Of a DNA stretch of 64,000 bases, positions 8,596 through 17,061 are shown piece after piece. Source of the DNA: an uncultured Lachnospiraceae bacterium. Its GTDB lineage: Bacteria; Bacillota; Clostridia; Lachnospirales; Lachnospiraceae. The notes below the pieces were generated by a model that was not told the DNA's origin, made no database searches, and saw only the letters and a program-made list of their open reading frames with translations. Made by a program: the position numbers and the translations under genes. Numbering within the stretch: the stretch's first letter is position 1; every line of letters starts with the position of its first letter. The stretch spans positions 62,001 through 126,000 of the forward strand of contig CAKRJY010000004.1 of the NCBI GenBank assembly GCA_934352055.1, written 5' to 3'.

Positions 8596-9450
8596 ATGGC
8601 AACTTTTTATAACCAGGCGACCTTGTCCTACAACGGCAATACGACCACATCCAATATCACTACCGGTGAACTGGTCGAAGTGCTCTCTGCTACAAAGACC
8701 GCCGTACAGACCGAGTATCAGCAGGATGATACCCTGACCTATGTCGTCAACATTTTAAACTCAGGCAACACCACCATGACCGGAGTGACGATCTCCGATA
8801 ATCTGGGTGCCTATACCTTAAACGCCTTAACACTGGTGCCTATGGACTATGTGGTAGGTACCGTCCGCTATTATGTTGGCGGTGTCTTACAGCCGACACC
8901 AACGGTGACCGCCGGTCCTCCACTGACCATTTCCGGTCTGTCGGTCCCAGCAACAGGCAATGTGACCGTCATCTACCAGGCTAAGACCAACGATTATGCT
9001 CCACTGGCACAGGAGTCCAGTATCACCAACACAGCGACCATCAATGCCAACAATATTGCCAATCCGATCACGGCAAGTGCTACAGTCAATGCTTACAGCG
9101 AGCCGGTGCTCCGCATCAGCAAATCCTTAACACCGACGACCGTCTCTGAAAACGGACAACTGACTTACACCTTTATCATCCAGAACTACGGCAACACCGC
9201 AGCGGATGAAGCCGATGCCCTGATCGTCTCCGACCGTTTTGACCCAATCTTAAATCCGATCACGGTTGCCGTTGGTGGTACTGCCTGGACGGAAGGTACC
9301 GAGTACACCTACGATGCCACCACCGGACAGTTTGTATCAACCGCCGGCGCCATCACCGTACCTGCCGCTTCCTACACACAAGATTCTGCGACCGGTGCCA
9401 TCTCCATTGTTCCGGGTTCTGCAACCCTGACCATCACAGGAACTGTCTGA
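8596..9450 (+). CDS. DUF11-repeat protein without signal peptide
   Basis: A 284-residue Thr/Asn/Ala-rich protein with two DUF11-like beta-sandwich repeats. Each has the pattern V(S/E)..(D/Q)LTYT..(I/V)xNxGN followed by V..D, visible at about 45-75 and 180-210. DUF11 domains usually occur in surface or spore-layer proteins, but here there is no signal peptide, anchor motif or membrane helix. ATG 8596 (MATFYNQATL) fits the protein start although no strong ribosome binding site precedes it. An in-frame ATG at 8506 would add an unlikely extension running into the arsR promoter. Function unknown. Confidence 0.75.
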   Translation: MATFYNQATLSYNGNTTTSNITTGELVEVLSATKTAVQTEYQQDDTLTYVVNILNSGNTTMTGVTISDNLGAYTLNALTLVPMDYVVGTVRYYVGGVLQPTPTVTAGPPLTISGLSVPATGNVTVIYQAKTNDYAPLAQESSITNTATINANNIANPITASATVNAYSEPVLRISKSLTPTTVSENGQLTYTFIIQNYGNTAADEADALIVSDRFDPILNPITVAVGGTAWTEGTEYTYDATTGQFVSTAGAITVPAASYTQDSATGAISIVPGSATLTITGTV

Positions 9451-9466
9451 TCCCATAAGCATCCTT

Positions 9467-9485
9467 GGCACGTTAGTGCCTTTTA
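9467..9485 (+). terminator. Weak terminator after the DUF11 gene
   Basis: GGCAC/GTGCC stem with a four-base loop, followed by TTTTATAT. A second bulged hairpin (9487-9518, ATGATA..GGAAAT pairing with ATTTCCTATCAT) follows immediately. Confidence 0.55.
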
Positions 9486-9520
9486 TATGATAAGGAAATC
9501 AGCAGAATTTCCTATCATAC

Positions 9521-9562
9521 AAAAAAGCCCCCGCGCGTATCCTTGCGCACGAGGGCTTTCTA
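9521..9562. terminator. Bidirectional terminator between the DUF11 and TraX genes
   Basis: GC-rich hairpin with outer AGCCC/GGGCT stem and inner GCGC pairing, six A's on the left and CTTTCTATTT on the right. The minus-strand version (TTTTTT tail) would end the TraX-like gene. Confidence 0.75.
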
Positions 9563-9629
9563 TTTGACCTTACTCCTCGGCAAGCGGGGAGAGATAAGAC
9601 TGGCGCAGAGAAAAGCGTCTAGGGCTGCT

Positions 9630-10340
9630 CTATAAAATTTTTAAGACTCCCAACACGAGCAGGTGCAGGGGATAAAATACATAAAAGAACCACTTGTGTA
9701 CGGGCTTCTTACTGCCCGCCTTTCCATTATAAATATAATGCAGGAGAAGCGGAACCAAAAAGACTCCCAGTTGATAAATGCCCCAGATACCAAATCCCCC
9801 AAAGACAAAACTACAGACAGAGATCAGGGTATAAGTCGACCACTTCTTCTTTTCATCATCCCGATAACAAAAGAAACACATGGCATACAGGATATCAAAG
9901 ATGGGCCAGTCTCCCCAAATGGACAGGATACAAAGAAAAGCAATGATGGCCTTTTTCTGGGGCTCCATCATCGTTCCCTTATCCCATACCCAGATGGCAA
10001 GCAGGGCTAGAAAGAGGGTATATATGACGCCCGGCGAAAAATCAAGTGTATAATTTCCATTTAATTTATAAACAGGTAGGTGCCCATACTCAAAAAAGGT
10101 AAATGGAATCCATGAAATGACTGCAAAAATGGCAAGTCTCCTGGCATACTTCTTTACGCTTCGTGTATACACATAGCCTTCGGCAATAAAATATGCCATG
10201 GTCGGACCTGTCAGCCGACCGATCATATGCATGATCTGACCCTGCCAGGAGGCCAGTGGCACAAAAGCCCAAGCAATGTGATCGATGAGCATGGCTAGGA
10301 TCACAATGTATTTGATCTGATTACGGTTTAAAGAAAGCAT
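9630..10340 (-). CDS. TraX-family integral membrane protein
   Basis: Polytopic membrane protein of 236 residues. It matches the TraX family (named from F-pilin acetylation) by its opening, LNRNQIKYIVI..MLIDHIAW, and by the GRLTGPTMAYFIAEGY segment typical of this acyltransferase-3-like group. Many gut Firmicutes carry chromosomal TraX homologues of unknown acceptor. Start at 10340 is chosen for GGAAGGAG upstream; a longer in-frame start lacks a ribosome binding site. It follows hcp on the same strand after a 72-nt gap, without obvious functional link. Confidence 0.85.
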   Translation of the reverse strand: MLSLNRNQIKYIVILAMLIDHIAWAFVPLASWQGQIMHMIGRLTGPTMAYFIAEGYVYTRSVKKYARRLAIFAVISWIPFTFFEYGHLPVYKLNGNYTLDFSPGVIYTLFLALLAIWVWDKGTMMEPQKKAIIAFLCILSIWGDWPIFDILYAMCFFCYRDDEKKKWSTYTLISVCSFVFGGFGIWGIYQLGVFLVPLLLHYIYNGKAGSKKPVHKWFFYVFYPLHLLVLGVLKIL

Positions 10341-10412
10341 GGCTTGTTCTCCTTCCGGTGCCAGAACCTGACACCAGAATATCATAACAAGCCACTTCCT
10401 TTCTGTAAAGAT

Positions 10413-12050
10413 TTATTGACCAAAGAAGACCCTCATATCATCCTCCACACTGCCAATGCCGGCGATTCCAAAGTTGTCTACCAGAACCTTTGTCACATTC
10501 GGTGATAAGAATGCCGGCAGGGTCGGTCCCAGGTGGATGTTTTTCACACCAAGGGCTAAGAGTGCCAGAAGGACAATAACTGCTTTCTGCTCATACCAGG
10601 AAATGTTATAGACGATCGGCAGTTCATTGATATCATCCAGTCCAAAGATCTCCTGTAATTTCATAGCGATGACCGCCAGCGAATAAGAATCGTTACACTG
10701 CCCTGCATCCAGGACACGCGGGATATCTCCTATAGAACCCAGATTTAATTTATTGTACTTATATTTGGCACAACCGGCTGTCAGGATGACTGTATCCTGT
10801 GGCAATGCCTTTGCAAAATCCGCATAGTAAGAGCGGGACTTGGCTCTGCCGTCGCATCCTGCCATGACAACAAATTTCTTGATCGCACCACTCTTTACGG
10901 CCTCTACAATCTGATCTGCCAGCGCAAATACCTGTGCATGTGCAAAACCGCCGATGATCTGCCCCTGTTCGATCTCCTCCGGTGGCTGACAGGTCTTGGC
11001 TAGGGCGATGATCTGACTAAAGTCCTTTTCCTGCCCGATTTCCCCTTCAATATGTTTGCAGCCCGGATAGCCGGATGCTCCCGTGGTAAAGAGACGGTCC
11101 TTATAGGAATCCTTTGGCGGTACGATACAGTTGGTCGTCATCAGGATCGGTCCATGGAAGGACGCAAATTCTTCCGTCTGTTTCCACCATGCATTTCCGT
11201 AATTGCCGACAAAATGCTGATACTTTTTAAACGCCGGATAATAATGGGCCGGCAACATTTCCGAATGGGTATATACATCCACGCCGCTGTCCTTTGTCTG
11301 CTCCAGAAGCATTTCCAGATCCCGCAGATCGTGTCCGGATACCAGAATGCCCGGGCGCTTGCCCACACCGATATTGACCTTTGTAATCTCCGGATTACCA
11401 TAGGCTTTCGTGTTGGCTCCATCCAAAAGTGCCATGCCCTTCACGCCATACTGTCCTGTCTCCAGTGCCAGCGCCACCAGATCATCCACGGATAAGGTAT
11501 CATCCAGGGTTGCTGCCAGTGCCCTCTGTAAAAAAGCATCCAGTTCTGCGTCATCTGCCAACAGTACATTGGCATGTTTGGAATAAGCAGACAGACCTTT
11601 AAGTCCATAGGTGATCAACTCACGCAAAGATCGGATATCCTCATCCTTAGTCGCCAGAACGCCGACACTTCTTGCTTTTTCCAGATAAGCCGATGGATCC
11701 GCGTTCCAAAGGGCTGCTTCCGGCAATCCCTTTTTATCCTCTAACTGCTGTAAAAGTTCTTCCTTGCAGACTAAGGTATCTGCGATCCTCTTTTCAATCT
11801 GTGCCCCATCAAAATTGGCATTGGTGATGGTGGTAAAAAGATTTAAGGTAATACGGTGGTTGACCTCATAAGAAACCTCTTTGTTCTCCCTGCGCAGCGC
11901 CGTTGTAAGAGCAGCACATCCCTTGGTCACATATATCAAAAGATCCTGCAATGCAGCCACTTCCGGTGTCTTACCACAGACACCGCGCACACTACATCCC
12001 TTGCATCCTGCTGTTTCCTGACATTGATAGCAAAACATCTTATTCTCCAT
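10413..12050 (-). CDS. hcp: Hybrid cluster protein (Hcp)
   Basis: Hybrid Fe-S-O cluster protein of 545 residues, long called hydroxylamine reductase; in several bacteria it acts in NO detoxification or protein S-nitrosylation. The N-terminal cluster ligands are C7-x2-C10-x8-C19-x5-C25. Hybrid-cluster regions include ASGYPGCKHIEG, MAGCDGRAKS, TAGCAKYKYN and DAGQCNDSYS. Cytoplasmic. It is divergently transcribed from a Crp/Fnr regulator, the standard arrangement for NO-responsive hcp control. Confidence 0.95.
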   Translation of the reverse strand: MENKMFCYQCQETAGCKGCSVRGVCGKTPEVAALQDLLIYVTKGCAALTTALRRENKEVSYEVNHRITLNLFTTITNANFDGAQIEKRIADTLVCKEELLQQLEDKKGLPEAALWNADPSAYLEKARSVGVLATKDEDIRSLRELITYGLKGLSAYSKHANVLLADDAELDAFLQRALAATLDDTLSVDDLVALALETGQYGVKGMALLDGANTKAYGNPEITKVNIGVGKRPGILVSGHDLRDLEMLLEQTKDSGVDVYTHSEMLPAHYYPAFKKYQHFVGNYGNAWWKQTEEFASFHGPILMTTNCIVPPKDSYKDRLFTTGASGYPGCKHIEGEIGQEKDFSQIIALAKTCQPPEEIEQGQIIGGFAHAQVFALADQIVEAVKSGAIKKFVVMAGCDGRAKSRSYYADFAKALPQDTVILTAGCAKYKYNKLNLGSIGDIPRVLDAGQCNDSYSLAVIAMKLQEIFGLDDINELPIVYNISWYEQKAVIVLLALLALGVKNIHLGPTLPAFLSPNVTKVLVDNFGIAGIGSVEDDMRVFFGQ

Positions 12051-12080
12051 TTTTCTTCTCCTTTATCTTGCTTATTTGTC

Positions 12081-12130
12081 TTGTTTTTCACTGACAGGCT
12101 CATTATAATATGGTTATTAAAACAATTATG
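12081..12130. promoter_or_regulatory. Divergent promoters of hcp (-) and the Crp/Fnr gene (+)
   Basis: Plus strand: TTGTTT (12081-12086), 17 nt, TATAAT (12104-12109) reads towards the regulator. Minus strand: TATAAT (12102-12107) faces hcp, but its -35 position (12125-12130, CATAAT) is poor, as expected for an activator-dependent promoter. The two -10 elements overlap on opposite strands. Confidence 0.6.
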
Positions 12131-12144
12131 TTGTTATAACAACA
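12129..12144. promoter_or_regulatory. 16-bp perfect palindrome, candidate Crp/Fnr-type operator for hcp
   Basis: TGTTGTTATAACAACA is a perfect palindrome. Its centre is 41.5 bp upstream of the hcp start site predicted from the minus-strand -10 box, the classical class II position for CRP/FNR activators. On the other side it lies in the regulator's 5' leader, just before its ribosome binding site, so it could also mediate autoregulation. Confidence 0.65.
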
Positions 12145-12156
12145 AAAGGAGTTAAA

Positions 12157-12822
12157 ATGAATTACCAATTTTTATCAAATACAAGGTTATTCCGTGGCAT
12201 ATCCATGGATGAACTGGAAAAGATGCTGACCTGTTTCTCCGTGCAGACCAAACAATACGAAAAAGGTAGTCTGATCCTGCGCGCCGGTCAGACTGTCTCT
12301 GCCATCGGTCTAGTCCTCTCCGGCAATATCACCATCGAAAACAATGATCTCTGGGGCAATCGCACCGTGATGGATCGTCTGGGCGCAGGTGCAATCTTTG
12401 CAGAATCTTATGCCCTGACACCAGAGGAGATCCTCATGGTCGATATCGTTGCAAATGAGCCGACAGAAGTCCTTTTCTTACAGACCCGAACCATCCTAAA
12501 TCCCTGTCAGAAGTCCTGTTACAGCCACCGTGCCCTCTTAGGCAACCTGCTTGCCATTTCCTCACAAAAGAACCTACATATGTCCCGCCATATCCTCCAT
12601 ACCTCGCCCAAGACCATCCGCGGCAGGCTCTTATCCTATCTGTCCTTTTATGCACAAAAAAAGGGCAACTACGAGTTCGACATCCCCTTTGACCGCCAAC
12701 AACTGGCAGATTATCTTGGGGTCGACCGCAGTGCCCTCTCCAACGAACTCAGCAAGATGCAGCGCGAAGGCATCCTAAGTTCCAAAAAAAATCATTTTAA
12801 ACTTACACCTGATTGCCTGTAG
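12157..12822 (+). CDS. Crp/Fnr-family regulator, probable activator of hcp
   Basis: Protein of 221 residues with an N-terminal cyclic-nucleotide-binding-like beta barrel (about 15-125) and a C-terminal winged helix (about 150-215; RQQLADYLGVDRSALSNELSKM is the helix-turn-helix). It lacks the N-terminal Cys cluster of FNR; Cys residues occur as NPCQKSC in the dimerisation helix region. Its divergent position next to hcp fits the HcpR-type role (sensing NO or redox and switching on hcp), but the ligand is not evident. AAAGGAG precedes ATG 12157. Confidence 0.85.
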   Translation: MNYQFLSNTRLFRGISMDELEKMLTCFSVQTKQYEKGSLILRAGQTVSAIGLVLSGNITIENNDLWGNRTVMDRLGAGAIFAESYALTPEEILMVDIVANEPTEVLFLQTRTILNPCQKSCYSHRALLGNLLAISSQKNLHMSRHILHTSPKTIRGRLLSYLSFYAQKKGNYEFDIPFDRQQLADYLGVDRSALSNELSKMQREGILSSKKNHFKLTPDCL

Positions 12823-12985
12823 GGATCTCTCCCTTTTCATAGCCCAGTGCATTCTCTAAGGTCGTGTGACCGATGGCTTCCATGGACTCCTCGGTAAAAA
12901 ATGCCAGATTGCCCAGCATAGTGACCCGATAGCAAGCCAAGCCATTTGCCGCCAACTGCTTCATGAGCGGTGCGTAAGAGATCTC
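12803..12985 (-). pseudogene. Gene remnant, possible chimera of hydrolase and dehydrogenase fragments
   Basis: An open stretch of 60 codons without a usable start overlaps the last 20 nt of the Crp/Fnr gene on the opposite strand and ends at a TAA. The first part (SYAPLMKQLAANGLACY) reminds me of an alpha/beta hydrolase segment. The second (NLAFFTEESMEAIG then TTLENALGYEKGE) resembles the C-terminus of D-2-hydroxyacid dehydrogenases. Both assignments are from memory and uncertain. There is no complete gene here, so I read it as decayed coding sequence. Confidence 0.4.
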
Positions 12986-13001
12986 CTATCTATACCCCTC
13001 T

Positions 13002-13940
13002 TTACAGGATGGCGGTCACAAGATTGTTTTCGATCTGTACGCCCGGCACGCTGCTGACATACTTTGAAAGTCTGGCATAACCGTAATCCTTGTATTTAAA
13101 ATCCGGGTATTCTGTCGCGATCATCCTGCCAAGTGTTCCGAGTTCTACAGTGCAGGATGCCGCCTTCTGTACAAACTTTTCTACTTCTTTTTCGATATCC
13201 TTGCCATGGTCACTGCTGCGCAGGATGTAGATGGCAGTGCCTTTTTGCATGGTCTCGAACTTGGTTGCTTCCTCAATAAAGGTGCGCATGGAACTGTAGC
13301 CGTAATTTCGCTCATCAAAATCCGGGAAGAGTCTTTGCAGATTGCTCTTGGTGGATCCCAGATTGGCATGCTCACCATTATTCTCACTCTGCTGGATCAA
13401 TTCGTTAATTGCTGATTTAATTTCTCCGATCGGCGTGATAGAATCTCCCTTGCTGTCATGGCTACTTTCCTTGTGGCTCTTTGCCTTGGAAGTCTCCTTG
13501 ACTTCTTCATCCACGATCTTGTCCAAAAACTTGTATTCATTACATGCTGCAATAAAGGTCTTAGAAGCGTCACTTTTTCCCATGCCAATCACAAACATGC
13601 CTTCCTCACGCAAACGATTTACCAATCTCGTAAAATCACTGTCTGATGTCACGATACAAAAACCATCTGTTTTATCCTGATATAAGATATCCATCGCATC
13701 AATCACAAGCATGATATCGGATGCATTCTTTCCTGAAGAATATCTTGGCTGTTGAATCGGTACAATCGCGTATTTCAGTGCCTTTTTATGCCAGTCAGAC
13801 AGATTCGAACTGGTAAAGTCACCATACATACGCTGGTAAGTAATAACCCCATATTTTTTTAACTCACTGATGATGGCATCAATATACTTCGAGCTTGCAT
13901 TCTCTGCATCAATCAGAAGCGCCAGTCTTTTTTCTTCCAT
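13002..13940 (-). CDS. NYN-domain RNase-like protein with two OST-HTH/LOTUS domains
   Basis: Residues 1-145 form an NYN (LabA/DUF88, PIN-like nuclease) domain. Acidic residues sit at the usual positions: LLIDAEN near residue 11, KNASDIMLVIDAM, and VTSDSDFTRL. A charged Ser/Lys linker follows. Then come two OST-HTH (LOTUS) modules: about 165-240 (LQRLFPDFDERNYGYSSM) and 245-312 (ATEYPDFKYKDYGYARLS). LOTUS domains bind RNA or protein partners, so a role in RNA turnover is likely but unproven. Cytoplasmic, 312 residues. It is followed at its 5' side by a 75-residue hypothetical gene on the same strand. Confidence 0.9.
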   Translation of the reverse strand: MEEKRLALLIDAENASSKYIDAIISELKKYGVITYQRMYGDFTSSNLSDWHKKALKYAIVPIQQPRYSSGKNASDIMLVIDAMDILYQDKTDGFCIVTSDSDFTRLVNRLREEGMFVIGMGKSDASKTFIAACNEYKFLDKIVDEEVKETSKAKSHKESSHDSKGDSITPIGEIKSAINELIQQSENNGEHANLGSTKSNLQRLFPDFDERNYGYSSMRTFIEEATKFETMQKGTAIYILRSSDHGKDIEKEVEKFVQKAASCTVELGTLGRMIATEYPDFKYKDYGYARLSKYVSSVPGVQIENNLVTAIL

Positions 13941-13960
13941 TTTTACTCCACCCTTGTCAT

Positions 13961-14188
13961 TTACTGCAGATCTTTGAGACTCTCCATCAATTCTAAATCC
14001 GATTGCAGCACCTTAAAGTTTGTTGTAATCGGTTCTTCTCCCGGCTTCGTTACTGTAATCTCAAAAACCGTTCCTTCTTCTACTCGGGAAGAAAAGACCA
14101 CCTGTAAGAACTTGACGAACTTTGGATGATTCTTCGTAAATGTATTTTTTGCATTCATTAATTTCATCATTGTGCCAGGATTAAACAT
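13961..14188 (-). CDS. Conserved-looking hypothetical protein (75 aa)
   Basis: Small soluble protein with an N-terminal basic helix (KLMNAKNTFTKNHPKF), a central beta pattern (TVFEITVTKPG) and an acidic C-terminal helix (SDLELMESLKDL). It begins one base before the stop of the upstream aldo/keto reductase on this strand, so it probably belongs to the same transcript. I do not recognise a family; the layout is that of small Clostridia proteins of unknown function. Confidence 0.65.
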   Translation of the reverse strand: MFNPGTMMKLMNAKNTFTKNHPKFVKFLQVVFSSRVEEGTVFEITVTKPGEEPITTNFKVLQSDLELMESLKDLQ

Positions 14189-14189
14189 T

Positions 14190-15215
14190 TTATACCTCTA
14201 CTTCCCCTGCAAGTACACGCTTGTAGTCTTCATAATTTTTCTTCAGTAATGCCGGTGTGTCCAGTTCATATGGGCACTTCTTTTTGCATGCGCCACATTC
14301 TAAACAACCCTCGATTTTTTTCATTTCTTCCTGCATCTCTTCCGTCAGCCATGTCGCAGATGGTGCACGACGCAGCATCAGAGACATACGCGCACACTGG
14401 TTGATCATAATGCCTGCCGGACATGGCATGCAATATCCACATCCACGACAAAAATCACCTGTCAATTCCTGACATTCTTTTGCAATAAAGGCACGAATCT
14501 CATCTGTCATCTGCGGTGTTTCGTCCATAAATGCAAGCCACTCATCCAGCTCGCTTTCCTTCTGGATGCCCCAGATTGGAAGAACATTATCAAACTGTGT
14601 CATATATGCCATAGCAGCTGCTGAATGATTGATCAGACCACCTGCTAAACCTTTCATCGCAATAAATCCCATATTGTGCTTGCGGCAATTTTCAACAAGC
14701 GCTAATTCTCTTTCTGCAGACAAGTAGCTAAATGGGAATTGCAATGTCTCATACAGACCGGATTCCACAGCCTCCTCAGCAACACCAATCTTGTGTGCCG
14801 TAATACCAATATGGCGTATCTTTCCTTGCTTCTTTGCTTCGAGCATCGCTTCATACATGCCACTGCCATCTCCCGGTGCAAATACACGGTCTGCACAATG
14901 GAACTGATAAATATCCAGATAATCTGTTTTTAAATTTGTCAGAGTCGTCTCTAAATCTTTCCAAAATCCTTCCGGTGTCTTTGCCGCCGTCTTTGAAGCA
15001 ATGTAAATCTGTTCTCTTACGTCAGCAAGCCCCAAGCCCATCTTTTCTTCACTATCACTATATGCTCTTGCAGTATCAAAAAAACGCATTCCACCTTCGT
15101 ATGCTTTTTTCAGTAATCCTGCTGCATCTTGTGCACTGATACGTTGGATTGGCAATGCTCCAAACGCGTTCTGTGGCACGGTAATTCCTGTACTTCCTAA
15201 TGTTATGTTTTTCAT
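14190..15215 (-). CDS. Aldo/keto reductase with C-terminal 4Fe-4S region
   Basis: Aldo/keto reductase barrel (about 1-240; LGSTGITVPQNAFG at the start, FFDTARAYSDSE with catalytic Asp/Tyr, YQFHCAD with His). A ferredoxin-like tail follows with two Cys clusters, CRGCGYCMPCPAG and CLECGACKKKCPY. This fused form is common in anaerobic Firmicutes; the substrate is unknown and ferredoxin-linked electron transfer is plausible. Start at 15215 gives a 5-nt gap after the FKBP stop; upstream in-frame ATG would overlap it and lacks a ribosome binding site. Confidence 0.9.
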   Translation of the reverse strand: MKNITLGSTGITVPQNAFGALPIQRISAQDAAGLLKKAYEGGMRFFDTARAYSDSEEKMGLGLADVREQIYIASKTAAKTPEGFWKDLETTLTNLKTDYLDIYQFHCADRVFAPGDGSGMYEAMLEAKKQGKIRHIGITAHKIGVAEEAVESGLYETLQFPFSYLSAERELALVENCRKHNMGFIAMKGLAGGLINHSAAAMAYMTQFDNVLPIWGIQKESELDEWLAFMDETPQMTDEIRAFIAKECQELTGDFCRGCGYCMPCPAGIMINQCARMSLMLRRAPSATWLTEEMQEEMKKIEGCLECGACKKKCPYELDTPALLKKNYEDYKRVLAGEVEV

Positions 15216-15219
15216 GCTT

Positions 15220-15768
15220 CTACCTCTCATAAATACCATTGATTTTCACAGTAAATACAGCCTCTGCCCCATTAAAACTTTTTGTTTCTCCTTTATCATC
15301 AGTATAACTTCGACCATAGTTTTCTGGGAAAGTTACATTTACTTCTACTGTTTCGCCAATTTTATGACCAATCAACTGTTCCTCAAAATCATCAATAAAT
15401 GTGTGTGATCCAATCGTAAGATTCTGGTTTTGCGCCGTTCCTCCCTGGAACACAAAACCATCGATACTTCCTGAATAATCAATATTCACCGTATCGCCAT
15501 CTTTCACTTCCTGACTGCTATCGGTGATCAGTGATGGGCTCGTACTGCTGTTATCTGTTGTATCACTTGTCTGTTCTGTCTGCTGTGCTTCGCTTGCTTC
15601 CTTTTCTTTTTGTTTACGGCTATCTGCCACACCATACACAATCATCCCTACAAAAAATGCTACGATTAACGCAACAATGATTGCATTTCTTACCAACTGC
15701 ATTGTTGCCTGTTTTTTTCTTTCTGCAGCTCTTTTTTCCTGAGCCATTCTCTTATTTTCCTTTTTCAT
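15220..15768 (-). CDS. Membrane-anchored FKBP-type peptidyl-prolyl isomerase
   Basis: Residues 1-22 are highly charged and basic, 25-47 form a single transmembrane helix, and a Ser/Thr/Gln-rich spacer leads to an FKBP domain at about 88-180. The domain shows GDTVNIDYSGSIDG, FIDDFEEQLIGHKIGE and VNVTFPENYG, similar to the isomerase domain of trigger factor. Type II orientation with the domain outside is likely. Role: folding of exported proteins (family knowledge). Located directly upstream of the aldo/keto reductase. Confidence 0.88.
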   Translation of the reverse strand: MKKENKRMAQEKRAAERKKQATMQLVRNAIIVALIVAFFVGMIVYGVADSRKQKEKEASEAQQTEQTSDTTDNSSTSPSLITDSSQEVKDGDTVNIDYSGSIDGFVFQGGTAQNQNLTIGSHTFIDDFEEQLIGHKIGETVEVNVTFPENYGRSYTDDKGETKSFNGAEAVFTVKINGIYER

Positions 15769-15803
15769 CGATCTGGTTTCCTCCTTAGATGATAACTCTT
15801 ATA

Positions 15804-16445
15804 TTATAATGAATCTTCCGCATTCTGGCAACGGATAAGTCTTTCCTCCGTCACCGCAATCCATTCATCCAGACTGAGTGGCTGGTAATCCGAATACTTG
15901 CAAAAACAATTCAGCATATGAGAAGAAAGCATCTGGGCTTCTCCGTTTCTTCCTGTAATCTGCGTCTTAGAGACCATGTTCTGATACTGTTCAAGCAAAC
16001 GCTCATCATGCGTATCATGCACATGACCATATAGCATATATGTTCTGGACTCTCCCTTTTTATTTTTTTGATACTGTCCGTTATAACATGCAATCGGATA
16101 ATGCGAAAGGACGACCTTCCGCCCGTCATCATGCAATTCTGCATAGGGATAAATCCAGCCAAATCGTTCCTTGTGAAAAGACTTATTCCGCAAATAGCGG
16201 TTGTCATGATTTCCCACAATCAAATACAATTGTCCCTGCAGTTGTTCTAAAAGAGCATTCGTCTGATCAGCATCCCCCATGGAAAAATCTCCTAAGATAA
16301 CGACCTCATCGCGCTTTTTCACTTTTTTATTCCATTGCTTTATCATGTAATCATTCATATCTTCCACGGAAGAAAAACCTCTGCAGTCCATAGCATCATT
16401 TAATGCTGCGTGGAAAAAATGACAATCTGAGATATAATAACGCAT
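15804..16445 (-). CDS. Metallophosphoesterase
   Basis: Calcineurin-like phosphoesterase of 213 residues. Metal-binding motifs in order: SDCHFFH near residue 6, GDFSMGD, GNHDNR, LSHYP and YGHVHD. The D-x-H-F-x-H start is typical of the small phage/bacterial type of unknown substrate. AAGGAG precedes the ATG at 16445; an upstream in-frame ATG within the previous gene is less likely. Gene is coupled to the YgjP-like protease upstream, 10-nt gap. Confidence 0.85.
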   Translation of the reverse strand: MRYYISDCHFFHAALNDAMDCRGFSSVEDMNDYMIKQWNKKVKKRDEVVILGDFSMGDADQTNALLEQLQGQLYLIVGNHDNRYLRNKSFHKERFGWIYPYAELHDDGRKVVLSHYPIACYNGQYQKNKKGESRTYMLYGHVHDTHDERLLEQYQNMVSKTQITGRNGEAQMLSSHMLNCFCKYSDYQPLSLDEWIAVTEERLIRCQNAEDSL

Positions 16446-16455
16446 CTTTTTCTCC

Positions 16456-17037
16456 TTAAGCCAATAAAATATCATTCAACATCTGCCGACACTTCCTGTA
16501 GGCCGGGTAATATGTCTCTACTTCCTCCCAAAAAGCTGCTGAATGATCCATATGCCGCCTGTGTGCCAGTTCATGCACAACAACATAATCTAATAATTCT
16601 TCCGGCAGATATGCCAGACGATAATTAAAATTCAGATTTCCTTTGCTGCTGCAGCTTCCCCAGCGACTCTTTTGATTGCGCATAGAAATAGAGCCGTAAT
16701 CTATCTCCATGCGATTTGCATAATAGTCTACATGCTCCATAATCTTTTGTTTCGCTATTTTTTTGTCCGCAGCAGACAGACTTTCCCACGCAGGAATATC
16801 ATACGGATTGTCTGCCAGCTTTTTTCGTCGCTCAAACATTTCTTGGCGATTGTCTGCAATCCATCTTGCATGCGCCGAAACAAATCGTTTGACTGCCCGG
16901 TCAGAAGCACGCATAGGAACACGCACCACTACCGAGCCATCTGTTCTGATCTGAATCGCCATACTCCGTCGTTTGGAACGGATAACTTCTACTTCAATCT
17001 CTTCCTCATCCAGGGAAATCCATAATTCTTCCAACAT
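16456..17037 (-). CDS. YgjP-type (DUF45) zinc metallopeptidase
   Basis: Protein of 193 residues of the YgjP/SprT-like family. The gluzincin-type motif VVHELAHRRHMDHS supplies two His and the catalytic Glu, and the family block SRWGSCSSKGNLNFNYRL lies just before it. The N-terminal half has the usual basic beta strands (RSKRRSMAIQI). No signal peptide; cytoplasmic. Physiological substrate unknown. Confidence 0.9.
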   Translation of the reverse strand: MLEELWISLDEEEIEVEVIRSKRRSMAIQIRTDGSVVVRVPMRASDRAVKRFVSAHARWIADNRQEMFERRKKLADNPYDIPAWESLSAADKKIAKQKIMEHVDYYANRMEIDYGSISMRNQKSRWGSCSSKGNLNFNYRLAYLPEELLDYVVVHELAHRRHMDHSAAFWEEVETYYPAYRKCRQMLNDILLA

Positions 17038-17061
17038 ATCTCTTCCATTATTTGATCGCCA

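Noticed and set aside
12866..13057. 63-codon plus-strand frame after the Crp/Fnr gene
   Set aside because: No ribosome binding site; overlaps the better-supported minus-strand remnant and the end of the NYN gene.
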